This document shows, piece after piece, positions 41,856-49,381 of a DNA stretch of 52,467 nucleotides (the stretch's first letter is position 1; each line of letters begins with the position of its first letter). The notes under the pieces are model-generated. The model searched no databases. It had not been told where the DNA came from and saw nothing but the letters and a program-made list of their open reading frames with translations. This DNA is from an uncultured Ruminococcus sp. (GTDB lineage: Bacteria > Bacillota > Clostridia > Oscillospirales > Acutalibacteraceae), in contig CAJODM010000014.1 of NCBI GenBank assembly GCA_905233755.1, forward strand, positions 1 to 52,467, in the 5' to 3' direction. The position numbers and the translations under genes were made by a program.

Positions 41856-41875
41856 ATAAATGATTTATCGCACAT

Positions 41876-41904
41876 TTTTCAAAATACCTCCTTTGCGGTA
41901 CAAT
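41876..41904 (+). promoter_or_regulatory. Promoter of tnpV placed inside a hairpin
   Basis: TTTTCA (41876-41881), 17 bp, TACAAT (41899-41904). The -10 lies in the loop of the 14-bp inverted repeat 41883-41924, so a start near 41911 would produce mRNA lacking the left arm. Confidence 0.45.
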
Positions 41905-41924
41905 GTAGTTGCAAAGGAGGTATT
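41883..41924 (+). promoter_or_regulatory. Shine-Dalgarno-sequestering hairpin before tnpV
   Basis: AATACCTCCTTTGC (41883-41896) and GCAAAGGAGGTATT (41911-41924) are perfect inverted repeats. The right arm contains AAAGGAGG, the tnpV ribosome-binding site. Any transcript reading in from upstream would hide this site in a 14-bp stem. Confidence 0.7.
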
Positions 41925-41929
41925 GCACT

Positions 41930-42226
41930 ATGAAAGATAATTTGAAAGGCGTAGGAATTTGGGGTCAACTGCATTATCAGTACCTCAAAGAAACAAGGCC
42001 GTCATTGATCGGCGTCATGAGGATGAACGGAGAGCTGAATTCGTATCTGCGAGACGTCAATGAGCAAGCCGACGAAATGAATTCTCAGCTGGTCAAAGAA
42101 ATCGCAAAGCGCGAGGGTGTGACCGAAAAGCTGAAGGCAGAAGACCAGATGGCATGGGTCGGCGCAATGAACAACATCCGGGACAGGGTCAGAGAGATCG
42201 TGCTGAAAGAGGTGATCTATGTATGA
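41930..42226 (+). CDS. tnpV: TnpV family transposon-encoded protein
   Basis: The 98-aa protein closely matches the TnpV pattern: GIWGQLHYQYLKETRP, a middle with LNSYLRDVNEQADEMNSQLVKEIAKREGVTEKLKA, and the diagnostic QMAWVGAMNNI. TnpV is carried by mobilisable and conjugative transposons of Bacteroidetes and Firmicutes; its biochemical role is poorly known. The ATG at 41930 follows AAAGGAGG. The stop overlaps the next start as ATGA, so the two proteins are coupled. Confidence 0.85.
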   Translation: MKDNLKGVGIWGQLHYQYLKETRPSLIGVMRMNGELNSYLRDVNEQADEMNSQLVKEIAKREGVTEKLKAEDQMAWVGAMNNIRDRVREIVLKEVIYV

Positions 42227-42507
42227 AGAAGGTACTGGAGGAACTGTGGTACGGCAACATCGATCCGCATGAAACGATCCTGAGGAAAGACCGGCATTAT
42301 CGAAGGCTTCTCTCTCTGATGGACAGTAATCGGGACAAGCTGACGGCCACCCTGACAGACAAGCAAAAGGAGACACTCGATAGGTATGACGAGACGATCA
42401 ACGAGATGCATTCCGTTACAGAGCAAGCAGCGTTTCAATACGGCTTCTCACTGGGTGTTCACCTTATACTCGAGTGTGACGCGGATGTATTAACAGAAGA
42501 TACCTAA
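42223..42507 (+). CDS. DUF6809-like protein paired with TnpV
   Basis: The 94-aa protein reads MKKVLEELWYGNIDPHE, a charged helix, LTDKQKETLDRYDETINEM, and FQYGFSLGVHLILECD. This is the pattern of the small helical DUF6809 family often found next to mobile-element genes. It overlaps tnpV by 4 bp. Function unknown; it is likely a helical bundle. Confidence 0.65.
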   Translation: MKKVLEELWYGNIDPHETILRKDRHYRRLLSLMDSNRDKLTATLTDKQKETLDRYDETINEMHSVTEQAAFQYGFSLGVHLILECDADVLTEDT

Positions 42508-42515
42508 ACTTGGCG

Positions 42516-42540
42516 GCGGAGCTTCGGCTTCGCTGTTTTT
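42516..42540 (+). terminator. Terminator of the tnpV operon
   Basis: GCGGAGC pairs with GCTTCGC around a stable TTCG loop, one G-U pair, followed by TGTTTTTG. Confidence 0.75.
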
Positions 42541-42557
42541 GTCGTAAAACAGATAAT

Positions 42558-42579
42558 CCCTCGGCTTATCAACCGAGGG
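42558..42579 (-). terminator. Hairpin after the xre gene
   Basis: CCCTCGG pairs with CCGAGGG; on the minus strand ATTATCTGTTTT follows. It would end xre transcription from the other side. Confidence 0.5.
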
Positions 42580-42596
42580 AACAGTTTATGCTGATA

Positions 42597-42839
42597 TTAT
42601 TTGATTTCCTGCTCAGTGCTGTCGAACAGCGGATCGTCGAAGAACTCGCGTACGGTGATCTCCAGACCGTCGCAGATCTTCTTGATCGAAACGACGCCGG
42701 GATTCTGGCTCTTCTGGTTGAGCATGCTGTAGATGGTCGAGGGCGACACGCCGCTGATATTCGCCAGCGCGTTGATCGCGATATTTCTCTCATTGCACAG
42801 ATCGATGATGCGCTGTGCTACCGCTTCTTTCGTCGTCAT
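42597..42839 (-). CDS. Xre-family helix-turn-helix regulator
   Basis: The 80-aa protein is one HTH_3/Xre domain: AVAQRIIDLCNERNIAINALANISGVSPSTIYSMLNQ is the helix-turn-helix, followed by NPGVVSIKKICDGLEITVREFFDD. AAAGGAG precedes the ATG. It is divergent from the SLOG gene, and the 130-bp shared region has several dyads, so it probably represses itself and its neighbour. No partner toxin is adjacent on its own strand. Confidence 0.88.
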   Translation of the reverse strand: MTTKEAVAQRIIDLCNERNIAINALANISGVSPSTIYSMLNQKSQNPGVVSIKKICDGLEITVREFFDDPLFDSTEQEIK

Positions 42840-42849
42840 GGCAGACTCC

Positions 42850-42867
42850 TTTACGATTTATCGTAAA
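42850..42867. promoter_or_regulatory. Operator-like palindrome before xre
   Basis: TTTACGATTTATCGTAAA is a perfect dyad with 8-bp arms just upstream of the xre ribosome-binding site. A half-site TACGATAAAT recurs at 42885-42894. This is the likely Xre binding site. Confidence 0.6.
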
Positions 42868-42899
42868 TCAATTTTACAAAAACCTACGATAAATTGTGT

Positions 42900-42950
42900 G
42901 GGATATATCGCAATCTTGATAGTTATGTGCTATAATTTACGATATATCCC
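42900..42950. promoter_or_regulatory. Promoter of the SLOG gene flanked by a second dyad
   Basis: GGGATATATC (42900-42909) and GATATATCCC (42941-42950) are perfect inverted repeats either side of a TATAAT box at 42931-42936. A repressor bound to both arms would cover the promoter. TTTACGAT at 42936-42943 also repeats part of the xre operator. Confidence 0.5.
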
Positions 42951-42967
42951 ATAAAGGAGATTTGATT

Positions 42968-43432
42968 ATGCTGTTGCCATATACTGTCTGCCTGTTCGGT
43001 CATCGGCAGATTGAGAATGTGATAGAGGTAGAGACCGCCCTGCGAAATGCGATAGAGAAGATACTCTCCGACCATGAGTATGTAGAGTTCCTCATCGGCA
43101 GAGAGGGCGAGTTTGATATCTTCGCGGCCTCGGTGATAAAGAGTATCATGCGGAACCGCGACACTGGCAACTGTTTCCTCACGCTGGTGATGCCCTACCT
43201 GCGCGCCGGCTTCGAGAAGAATCAGGCGGAGCACGAGGCGTATTACGACAGCGTGGAGCTGTGCGAAGAATCAGCCGCTGCTCACCCGAAAGCCGCCATC
43301 CGTATCCGCAACCGTGCTATGGTGGACCGCTCTGATCTATGCGTATTCTATGTCACTCACCCCTCCGGCGGGGCATACCAAACAATGAAGTACGTCGAAA
43401 GCATCAACAGAACTATCCTCAGAATATCGTAA
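42968..43432 (+). CDS. SLOG-family protein
   Basis: The 154-aa protein starts with YTVCLFGHRQIENV, the GHR nucleotide-binding loop of SLOG-type Rossmann folds, has VEFLIGREGEFDIFAASVI, a second conserved segment AIRIRNRAMVDRSDLCVFYV and the final SGGAYQTMKYV. SLOG domains bind nucleotides or nucleotide-derived signals, and some work in defence or stress signalling. The ATG at 42968 follows AAAGGAG. It is divergent from xre across shared operators. Substrate and partner are unknown. Confidence 0.75.
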   Translation: MLLPYTVCLFGHRQIENVIEVETALRNAIEKILSDHEYVEFLIGREGEFDIFAASVIKSIMRNRDTGNCFLTLVMPYLRAGFEKNQAEHEAYYDSVELCEESAAAHPKAAIRIRNRAMVDRSDLCVFYVTHPSGGAYQTMKYVESINRTILRIS

Positions 43433-43454
43433 TGAAACCAGCCCACTCTATCGA

Positions 43455-43499
43455 ACAAAGTTTCTTTTCAGAGAAGCGTTTATCGGACTTTGTTTTTTG
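43455..43499 (+). terminator. Terminator after the SLOG gene
   Basis: ACAAAGT (43455-43461) pairs with ACTTTGT (43487-43493), followed by TTTTTG. A TATAAT at 43500-43505 directly after may start the next transcript, with no clear -35. Confidence 0.5.
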
Positions 43500-43564
43500 T
43501 ATAATGAGTACAAGGAGGACAAGGAGAAGAAGTTTCCCCGAAATTAAGATACGGAGTTGATGTT

Positions 43565-44041
43565 ATGCATTTCGGATTGATTGACTATGCTTATCTGGAC
43601 AAAACACAAGGCGATGCCCATCATCGCCGGTGCATCGACGGCAGAATCACCGGACGCGGAAACTGCGTCGGCTACTGTCAGTGTAATGAGCATCCCGGCT
43701 TTCTGACGGCAAGGCACTGTACTGAACACCGATGCGAGCAAAAAGGCTGTCACTACTTCATGCCGAAGCTTAGACAGGAGAAGTCACCCGCCAAGTGTCC
43801 CGATGCTGGTGCTGAGATTGTCACGATCGCGGCACAGGCAATTTCCGCATTCGAGGGCATGAAAATCATGCGTGCAGACAAAACAGACGGAGGCTGGCGC
43901 CTGAAGTATATCACGCTATCTAACGACTATCCGATCGGTAGGATTGCTGAGAACATTTCCGAGGCGATCGGCGAGTCCGTCGTGATGATAAACTTGAACT
44001 ACGATTTTGAGTTGGCAGCCCAACTGATATTTGCTAACTAA
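43565..44041 (+). CDS. Small Cys/His-rich protein of unknown function
   Basis: The 158-aa protein has a Cys/His-rich N-terminal half: HHRRC, then GNCVGYCQCNEHPGFLTARHC and HRCEQKGCHYF. This GYC-H-G-LT...H-C-K-C-YF arrangement recurs, as I recall, in small proteins of Clostridia accessory regions and looks metal-binding. The C-terminal half is mixed alpha/beta with no recognised motif. GGAG lies eight bases before the ATG. It is the first of a run of small genes here. Confidence 0.6.
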   Translation: MHFGLIDYAYLDKTQGDAHHRRCIDGRITGRGNCVGYCQCNEHPGFLTARHCTEHRCEQKGCHYFMPKLRQEKSPAKCPDAGAEIVTIAAQAISAFEGMKIMRADKTDGGWRLKYITLSNDYPIGRIAENISEAIGESVVMINLNYDFELAAQLIFAN

Positions 44042-44052
44042 GGAGGATTATT

Positions 44053-44439
44053 ATGTTTGACGATTTATTCGGCGGAATGTTTGACTTTAACGGCGACGGT
44101 CATACTGACCTTGCAGAAGAGATGCTGGGTTTAGCAATCATAGACGATATGGAAAAAACTGACCGACAAGAATCCTGTTATACTTCCTGCATCATTCCTG
44201 ACGATGATTTGAATTCAGAGGATTTTCTCTCGGATGATTCAGAGGATAAAAAAGAGGAGCGTCGTTCAGAGATTGAATTAGAGAAAGTTGATCTGGATCT
44301 TCAACTTGTTCATTTAATGCTCCACGAACCGGCGGAAGATGACGAGGAAATCCGTGAGGAGTGGGAAGAAAAGGTTCATGAACTCGAAGACAAGATATCT
44401 GAGCTTGAAAATGAATTGTTTGAACTGGATCTGATGTAA
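44053..44439 (+). CDS. Acidic protein with one EF-hand-like loop and coiled coil
   Basis: The 128-aa protein starts FDDLFGGMFDFNGDGHTDLAEE, a single EF-hand-type calcium loop (D-N-D-H-D-E spacing). A disordered acidic stretch follows, then a C-terminal coiled coil rich in Glu and Leu (about residues 75-126). Its sequence is AT-rich like the neighbours. It starts 11 bp after the Cys-rich gene with AAGGAGG and is probably cotranscribed. Function unknown. Confidence 0.6.
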   Translation: MFDDLFGGMFDFNGDGHTDLAEEMLGLAIIDDMEKTDRQESCYTSCIIPDDDLNSEDFLSDDSEDKKEERRSEIELEKVDLDLQLVHLMLHEPAEDDEEIREEWEEKVHELEDKISELENELFELDLM

Positions 44440-44448
44440 CAAACCAAT

Positions 44449-44583
44449 AACCTATATAGAGTGCGCGAGGGACAAGCCCGTTGACCGCACAGCAACCTGC
44501 CGGATCTCACGACGGTAAGGTGCTAATGCTTGAACGATAGGTTCTTTCGTGCCTCTGATAGGTGAAATAAAAAAGGAGGCGCG
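44449..44583 (+). ncRNA. SAM-I-like riboswitch with Shine-Dalgarno-sequestering stem
   Basis: The core reads GAGGGA, GCCC, CAGCAACC and AAGGTGCTAA in the order of the S-box (SAM-I) aptamer. P1 is AACCTAT (44449-44455) with ATAGGTT (44537-44543); P2 closes with GTGCG/CGCAC; P3 uses ACC..CCG with CGG..AGGT. The P4 arm is very short or missing, so it may be a variant class. Downstream CGTGCCTC (44548-44555) pairs with GAGGCGCG (44576-44583), burying the GGAGG ribosome-binding site of the next gene. This points to translational control. A metabolite-sensing RNA ahead of a small unknown gene in a mobile island is unusual. Confidence 0.6.
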
Positions 44584-44586
44584 AAT

Positions 44587-44895
44587 ATGCGTACAATCAA
44601 AGAATTATCAAAACTTAACGGCAGGGTATATGTTTACCTTGCCAACGCAGAAATCGGTAAGCGATTTTTGCAGCAAGCTGAAGCGGAAGGCTTCACCTAT
44701 CATGACGGTGTAAAGCCAATTGAGCGCGGCTACTCAACTATCATGGCAGTAAACTGTGATAAAACCATCAACTTTGTCGGCACTAACGGAAATATCGCTT
44801 ATAGATCAGGAGTAAAGTCGGTTGGTTCAGAGCAACTGATACGGATCAATGGCGAGAAGTACTTATCCGGTGCAGACGATGATATGTACAACTGA
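44587..44895 (+). CDS. Small protein of unknown function controlled by a riboswitch
   Basis: The 102-aa protein reads TIKELSKLNGRVYVYLANAE, IGKRFLQQAEAEGF, VKPIERGYSTIMAVNCDKTINFVG and RINGEKYLSGADDD. It is alpha/beta without catalytic motif that I can name; similar small proteins occur in Clostridia accessory regions from memory. Its ribosome-binding site is in the sequestering stem of the SAM-I-like element, so its amount probably follows a small-molecule signal. Confidence 0.6.
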   Translation: MRTIKELSKLNGRVYVYLANAEIGKRFLQQAEAEGFTYHDGVKPIERGYSTIMAVNCDKTINFVGTNGNIAYRSGVKSVGSEQLIRINGEKYLSGADDDMYN

Positions 44896-44928
44896 TCATT
44901 TCATATCGAGCGTGAAGGAGGTGCTGTT

Positions 44929-45270
44929 ATGGCTGATTACGACGATTATCTGGATGATTATATCGGATATCAAATCTTTGAGGGCAGTATGAAAAAAGGC
45001 TCAGGTGGAGACAAGACACCTAAGCGCAATACCGGAGGCTCCGGGTGTTTCTTTTGGCTGATTATCATTATTATCTTGGCACTTGCACTGTCTGCACTCG
45101 GGTCCTGCGGCAAAAGCTCTTCAAAGTATTCGTCCGGCTCATACAGCACCTCTTCACATACATCAACAAGTCGGAGCAATTATTCCGACGGTTCGTACTC
45201 AAGCAGTTCGTCAAGTAGCAGGAGTTATTCGAGCAGTTCGAGCAAACCGTACTCAAGTGACAGCTATTAA
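44929..45270 (+). CDS. Single-pass membrane protein with Ser-rich tail, ended early by an in-frame stop
   Basis: The 113-aa product has an N-terminal DDYLDDYIGYQIFEGS segment, a membrane helix (CFFWLIIIIILALALSALGSC) and a Ser/Tyr-rich tail. TAA at 45268-45270 ends it, but the same frame continues open to TAG at 45403-45405, and that extension (SSKAKSNSDPYN, then DDFYYDYYDDFWDYEDAEDYW) looks like the family's natural acidic C-terminus. The gene is therefore probably an interrupted longer one of 158 codons. AAGGAGG precedes the ATG. Function unknown. Confidence 0.6.
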   Translation: MADYDDYLDDYIGYQIFEGSMKKGSGGDKTPKRNTGGSGCFFWLIIIIILALALSALGSCGKSSSKYSSGSYSTSSHTSTSRSNYSDGSYSSSSSSSRSYSSSSSKPYSSDSY

Positions 45271-45437
45271 TCGAGCAGCAAAGCCAAGAGCAACTCCGAT
45301 CCCTACAATGCAAAGTCCTATGCTCACCCTGACGACTTTTACTATGATTACTACGACGACTTCTGGGATTATGAGGACGCAGAGGATTATTGGGATGAGC
45401 ATTAGGATGATTAACTGTGAATATTTCTTATTAATCG

Positions 45438-45466
45438 TTGAAAAATGTCGCATATAGTGGTATTAT
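45438..45466 (+). promoter_or_regulatory. Promoter of the restriction-modification-like cluster
   Basis: TTGAAA (45438-45443), 17 bp, TATTAT (45461-45466), about 50 bp before the helicase start codon. Confidence 0.55.
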
Positions 45467-45514
45467 TTATAATGTATAGCTATATCACATCGAGGTACTT
45501 GGCGGTTTAGGCTT

Positions 45515-48500
45515 ATGGAAATCATTTATAATACCAATAAAACACTCAGAGACGATTTATCAAAAGAGATTCATGCTGGAAGCAAAATGCAAATCGCAGC
45601 CGCATGCTTTTCAATCTATGCCTTTCAAGAGCTGAAAGACGAGTTGGGGAGTATTGATGAGCTGCGATTTATTTTTACCTCTCCGACCTTTACGACAGAA
45701 AAAATTGCGAAAGAAAAACGCGAGTTTTACATACCTCGACTGAATCGCGAGCGCAGCATCTACGGTACGGAATTTGAAATCAAGCTGCGTAACGAACTGA
45801 CACAGAAAGCAATTGCAAAGGAATGTGCCGAGTGGATTCGCCAGAAAGTTCAGTTCAAATCCAATATTACCAACGAAAAGATGACTGGGTTTATCAATTT
45901 AGACGATAAAAACTATATGCCTATTGATGGTTTTACTACCGTCGATCTCGGCTGTGAGAAAGGAAATAACGCTTACAATTTTGTTCAAAAGGTGGAAACA
46001 CCCTTATCTGATTATTATCTCAAACTATTCGATCAGTTGTGGAATGATAAAAAACGTTTGCAGGATGTCACCGAAGAAGTCATCGAAAATATCTCAGCAG
46101 CATATAACGAGAACCCACCCGAATTCATATACTTCATTACGCTGTATAATCTGTTCAACGAATTCCTTGAGGATATCTCTGAGGATGTTCTGCCGAATGA
46201 GGCGACCGGCTTCAAAAACAGCAAGATTTGGAACATGCTGTACAGTTTTCAGCGCGAAGCGTGCCTTGCTATCATCAACAAGCTGGAAAAGTATAATGGT
46301 TGTATTCTTGCCGACAGCGTCGGTTTAGGTAAGACCTTCACTGCGTTATCCGTTATCAAATACTATGAGAACCGAAACAAGACGGTGTTGGTGCTGTGTC
46401 CGAAGAAGCTTTCCGCTAACTGGAACACCTACAAGGGCAATTATCTCAACAATCCGATTGCCGAGGACAGGCTCCGCTATGATGTATTATTCCATACCGA
46501 TCTCGGAAGAACTCGCGGAAGCTCCAACGGTATTGAATTGAATCGTTTGAACTGGAGCAACTACGATCTGGTCGTCATTGATGAGTCCCATAACTTCCGA
46601 AACGGCGGACAGCTCTCGGGCGAAGATAACGAAAAAGAAAACCGTTATCTCAAGCTGCTGAATCAGGTAATCCGTAAGGGAGTCAAGACAAAGGTTCTCA
46701 TGCTTTCGGCGACCCCGGTTAACAATCGTTTCAATGATCTCAAAAACCAACTTGCGCTTGCTTATGAAGGCAATGCTGCGCAGATCGATTCACAACTTGA
46801 TACGAAACGATCCATCGATGAAATCTTCCGAAACGCGCAGAAGGCATTTAATGCATGGAGTAGATCTGCTCCCGAAAAACGTACAACAGAGGCGTTGCTC
46901 AAAATGCTCGATTACGACTTTTTTGAGGTCCTTGACAGCGTTACGATTGCACGCTCGCGCAAGCATATCCAAAAATACTATGACACGACTGATATCGGAA
47001 CCTTCCCGACTCGACTGTCGCCGATCTCACTCTATCCTCCGCTGACGGATCTCAAAACCGCCATTACTTACAATGAGATCTTTGAGCAGCTGATGATGCT
47101 CGGGTTATACATATATCTGCCATCGCATTACATTCTTCCGTTCAAAAAAGAGAAGTATGCAGAGATGTATAAAGACAACGCAATCAATATCGGATTCACA
47201 CAGGAGAACCGTGAGCTTGGTCTGCGCCGTTTGAATGCCATTAATCTGATGAAGCGTATGGAGAGCTCTATCTTCTCCTTCTCATTAACCCTCAAGCGCA
47301 TCAAAGAACAGATAGAAAACACCCTTGATAAAATTGACTATTACAAAGAGAATCATGCAGTTCAGCTCGATTTGACTGATATGTCAGATGTTGACGACTT
47401 TGATCCCGAAGATCAGGATAGTGATGATCTCTTTTCCTTCGGCAAGAAAGTTAAAATCTGGCTTGGTGATATGGATTACGAATCCTGGAAGCATGATCTT
47501 GAGCAGGATCTCGAAGTACTCGAGCTGCTCACGGATATGGTTGAAGATATCACGCCCGAACACGACAGTAAGCTTCAAAAGCTGTTTGAGGTTCTTAAAA
47601 ACAAAATTAAGAATCCGATCAATCCCGACAATCGTAAAGTGATTATTTTCACCGCCTTTGCCGACACAGCCGGATATCTTTACACCCATGTCAGCCGGTA
47701 TATGAAAGAGACCTTCGGTATTGATACCGCTATGGTGACCGGCTCGATTGACGGAAGAACAACCGCAAAACTGAAAAGCACCGATCTCAACTCTGTTCTT
47801 ACCAGCTTTTCGCCGATTTCAAAAGATCGAGACAGTCTCAATCCCAACGCACCTGACATCGACGTCTTGATAGCGACCGACTGTATCAGCGAAGGTCAGA
47901 ACCTGCAGGACTGTGACTATCTGATCAATTACGATATCCATTGGAATCCCGTGCGTATTATCCAGCGCTTCGGTCGAATCGACCGTATCGGCAGCCGCAA
48001 TTCCGTGATCCAGCTCGTCAACTTCTGGCCGAATGTATCTCTGGATGAATACATCAACCTCAAGTCGAAGATCGAAACCCGTATGAAGATCGTAGATATG
48101 ACTGCAACGGGTGACGACAATATCCTCAGCGATGAAGAGAAAACCGATCTCGAGTACCGCAAGGCGCAGTTGCAGAAGCTTAAGGATGAGGTCGTCGATA
48201 TCGAGGACATGAGTTCGGGTATCTCCATCATGGATCTCGGTCTCAACGAATTCCGTCTTGATCTGCTCGAATACATGAAAGAGCATCCCGATGTCGAGAG
48301 CGCTCCGCACGGCATGCACGCTGTCGCCCATGCAGATACTGATGCGCCGAAGGGTGTGATCTATGTATTGAAAGCGACCGATAAAGCGAAGATCGACGAG
48401 CATAACCAGCTCCATCCCTTCTACATGGTCTATATCGGTATGGATGGCGAAGTTATCTGCAATCATCTGTCGCCGAAGAAGCTCCTCGATACAATGCGCC

Positions 48501-48745
48501 ATCTCTGCCGCGGCAAGAGCGAACCGATCCCCGAACTGTATCGCGCATTTAATGATGAGACAGATGACGGCAGAGATATGTCAACCTATTCCAAACTGCT
48601 GCAGGACGCAGTCGGCTCGATCATCGAGGTGAAAGAGACCGCTGATATCAACAGCCTATTCAAGCCCGGCGGTACGACCCTGCTCTCCGACAGCTTTAAG
48701 GGCTTATCCGATTTTGAATTGAAAACCTTCTTAGTGGTGAGATAA
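45515..48745 (+). CDS. PLD-like/SNF2-type helicase of a defence cluster
   Basis: The 1076-aa protein has an N-terminal phospholipase-D-like segment (residues about 1-110, without clear paired HKD motifs), then a superfamily 2 motor: Walker A ADSVGLGKTFTALSV near residue 270, DESH in VVIDESHNFRN near 357, LSATPVNNR, a long helical insert, and motifs V-VI in ATDCISEGQNLQDCD and IIQRFGRIDRIGS near 815. Such helicases occur with DUF4391 and type III-like methyltransferases in anti-phage loci. Its stop and the DUF4391 start are contiguous (TAAATG), and the ribosome-binding site is weak. It likely moves on DNA to couple recognition and cleavage. Confidence 0.85.
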   Translation: MEIIYNTNKTLRDDLSKEIHAGSKMQIAAACFSIYAFQELKDELGSIDELRFIFTSPTFTTEKIAKEKREFYIPRLNRERSIYGTEFEIKLRNELTQKAIAKECAEWIRQKVQFKSNITNEKMTGFINLDDKNYMPIDGFTTVDLGCEKGNNAYNFVQKVETPLSDYYLKLFDQLWNDKKRLQDVTEEVIENISAAYNENPPEFIYFITLYNLFNEFLEDISEDVLPNEATGFKNSKIWNMLYSFQREACLAIINKLEKYNGCILADSVGLGKTFTALSVIKYYENRNKTVLVLCPKKLSANWNTYKGNYLNNPIAEDRLRYDVLFHTDLGRTRGSSNGIELNRLNWSNYDLVVIDESHNFRNGGQLSGEDNEKENRYLKLLNQVIRKGVKTKVLMLSATPVNNRFNDLKNQLALAYEGNAAQIDSQLDTKRSIDEIFRNAQKAFNAWSRSAPEKRTTEALLKMLDYDFFEVLDSVTIARSRKHIQKYYDTTDIGTFPTRLSPISLYPPLTDLKTAITYNEIFEQLMMLGLYIYLPSHYILPFKKEKYAEMYKDNAINIGFTQENRELGLRRLNAINLMKRMESSIFSFSLTLKRIKEQIENTLDKIDYYKENHAVQLDLTDMSDVDDFDPEDQDSDDLFSFGKKVKIWLGDMDYESWKHDLEQDLEVLELLTDMVEDITPEHDSKLQKLFEVLKNKIKNPINPDNRKVIIFTAFADTAGYLYTHVSRYMKETFGIDTAMVTGSIDGRTTAKLKSTDLNSVLTSFSPISKDRDSLNPNAPDIDVLIATDCISEGQNLQDCDYLINYDIHWNPVRIIQRFGRIDRIGSRNSVIQLVNFWPNVSLDEYINLKSKIETRMKIVDMTATGDDNILSDEEKTDLEYRKAQLQKLKDEVVDIEDMSSGISIMDLGLNEFRLDLLEYMKEHPDVESAPHGMHAVAHADTDAPKGVIYVLKATDKAKIDEHNQLHPFYMVYIGMDGEVICNHLSPKKLLDTMRHLCRGKSEPIPELYRAFNDETDDGRDMSTYSKLLQDAVGSIIEVKETADINSLFKPGGTTLLSDSFKGLSDFELKTFLVVR

Positions 48746-49351
48746 ATGCTTCGTTTTCCTGCAAAATCACAAGTGAATATCAAAGTTCCGAAAAAGAGCT
48801 TTTATGAGAATCTGACGGTATCAGCTGCGAATAAGCGGATATTCGTCGATCAGATCAGCGCGATCTACTGGCGGTATAAGCTGACGGCGGATACGCTCGG
48901 TGTTGCGCCGAGTGAAACAATTGACGAGATCGAAATATTCGAGATCGAGCTGACGACCAAGAACTTCGACAGCAGTATCCTGCGTCTGATTGACCGCGGC
49001 ATCCCGTATCATACGTTTTTCATCCTGACATACGAGGGCGAGAGTCAGCTTTGGGTCGCCTATAAAGAAAAGACCTCCTCCGATTCCCTTTCGGTCGGCA
49101 ATTACTATCATACGGATTTTGCGCCGAGTGAGAGCCTGAACCTGAGTGCAGACGGATTGTCGCTCGATGACGTCTACGCCGCATTGTTCTATCAGGTGTC
49201 CGGCATACAAAAGGACTTCTCCAAACCGCTGAAAGATGTTATAATGGAGCATGAACAGCGGCTAAAGAGATCGAACGACTGGAAAAACAGCTCAAGCGCG
49301 AAGCCCAGCCGAAGAAGAAATTTGAACTGCATCAGAGTATTGTTAAATTGA
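48746..49351 (+). CDS. DUF4391 protein, frameshifted near its C-terminus
   Basis: The 201-aa reading matches DUF4391: RFPAKSQVNIKVPKKSFYENL, FVDQISAIYWRYKL, EIEIFEIELTTKNF, IPYHTFFILTYEGE. The last 30 residues are out of character. In another frame from 49261, AKEIERLEKQLKREA and KLKERLARGE read as the expected coiled-coil tail, ending at TGA 49375-49377. One missing base near 49260 explains this. The full protein would be about 210 aa. The family's role is unknown but it accompanies RM-like helicases and Mod proteins. The change could be a real mutation or an assembly error. Confidence 0.75.
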   Translation: MLRFPAKSQVNIKVPKKSFYENLTVSAANKRIFVDQISAIYWRYKLTADTLGVAPSETIDEIEIFEIELTTKNFDSSILRLIDRGIPYHTFFILTYEGESQLWVAYKEKTSSDSLSVGNYYHTDFAPSESLNLSADGLSLDDVYAALFYQVSGIQKDFSKPLKDVIMEHEQRLKRSNDWKNSSSAKPSRRRNLNCIRVLLN

Positions 49352-49381
49352 AAGAGAGATTAGCTAGAGGAGAATGATAAA

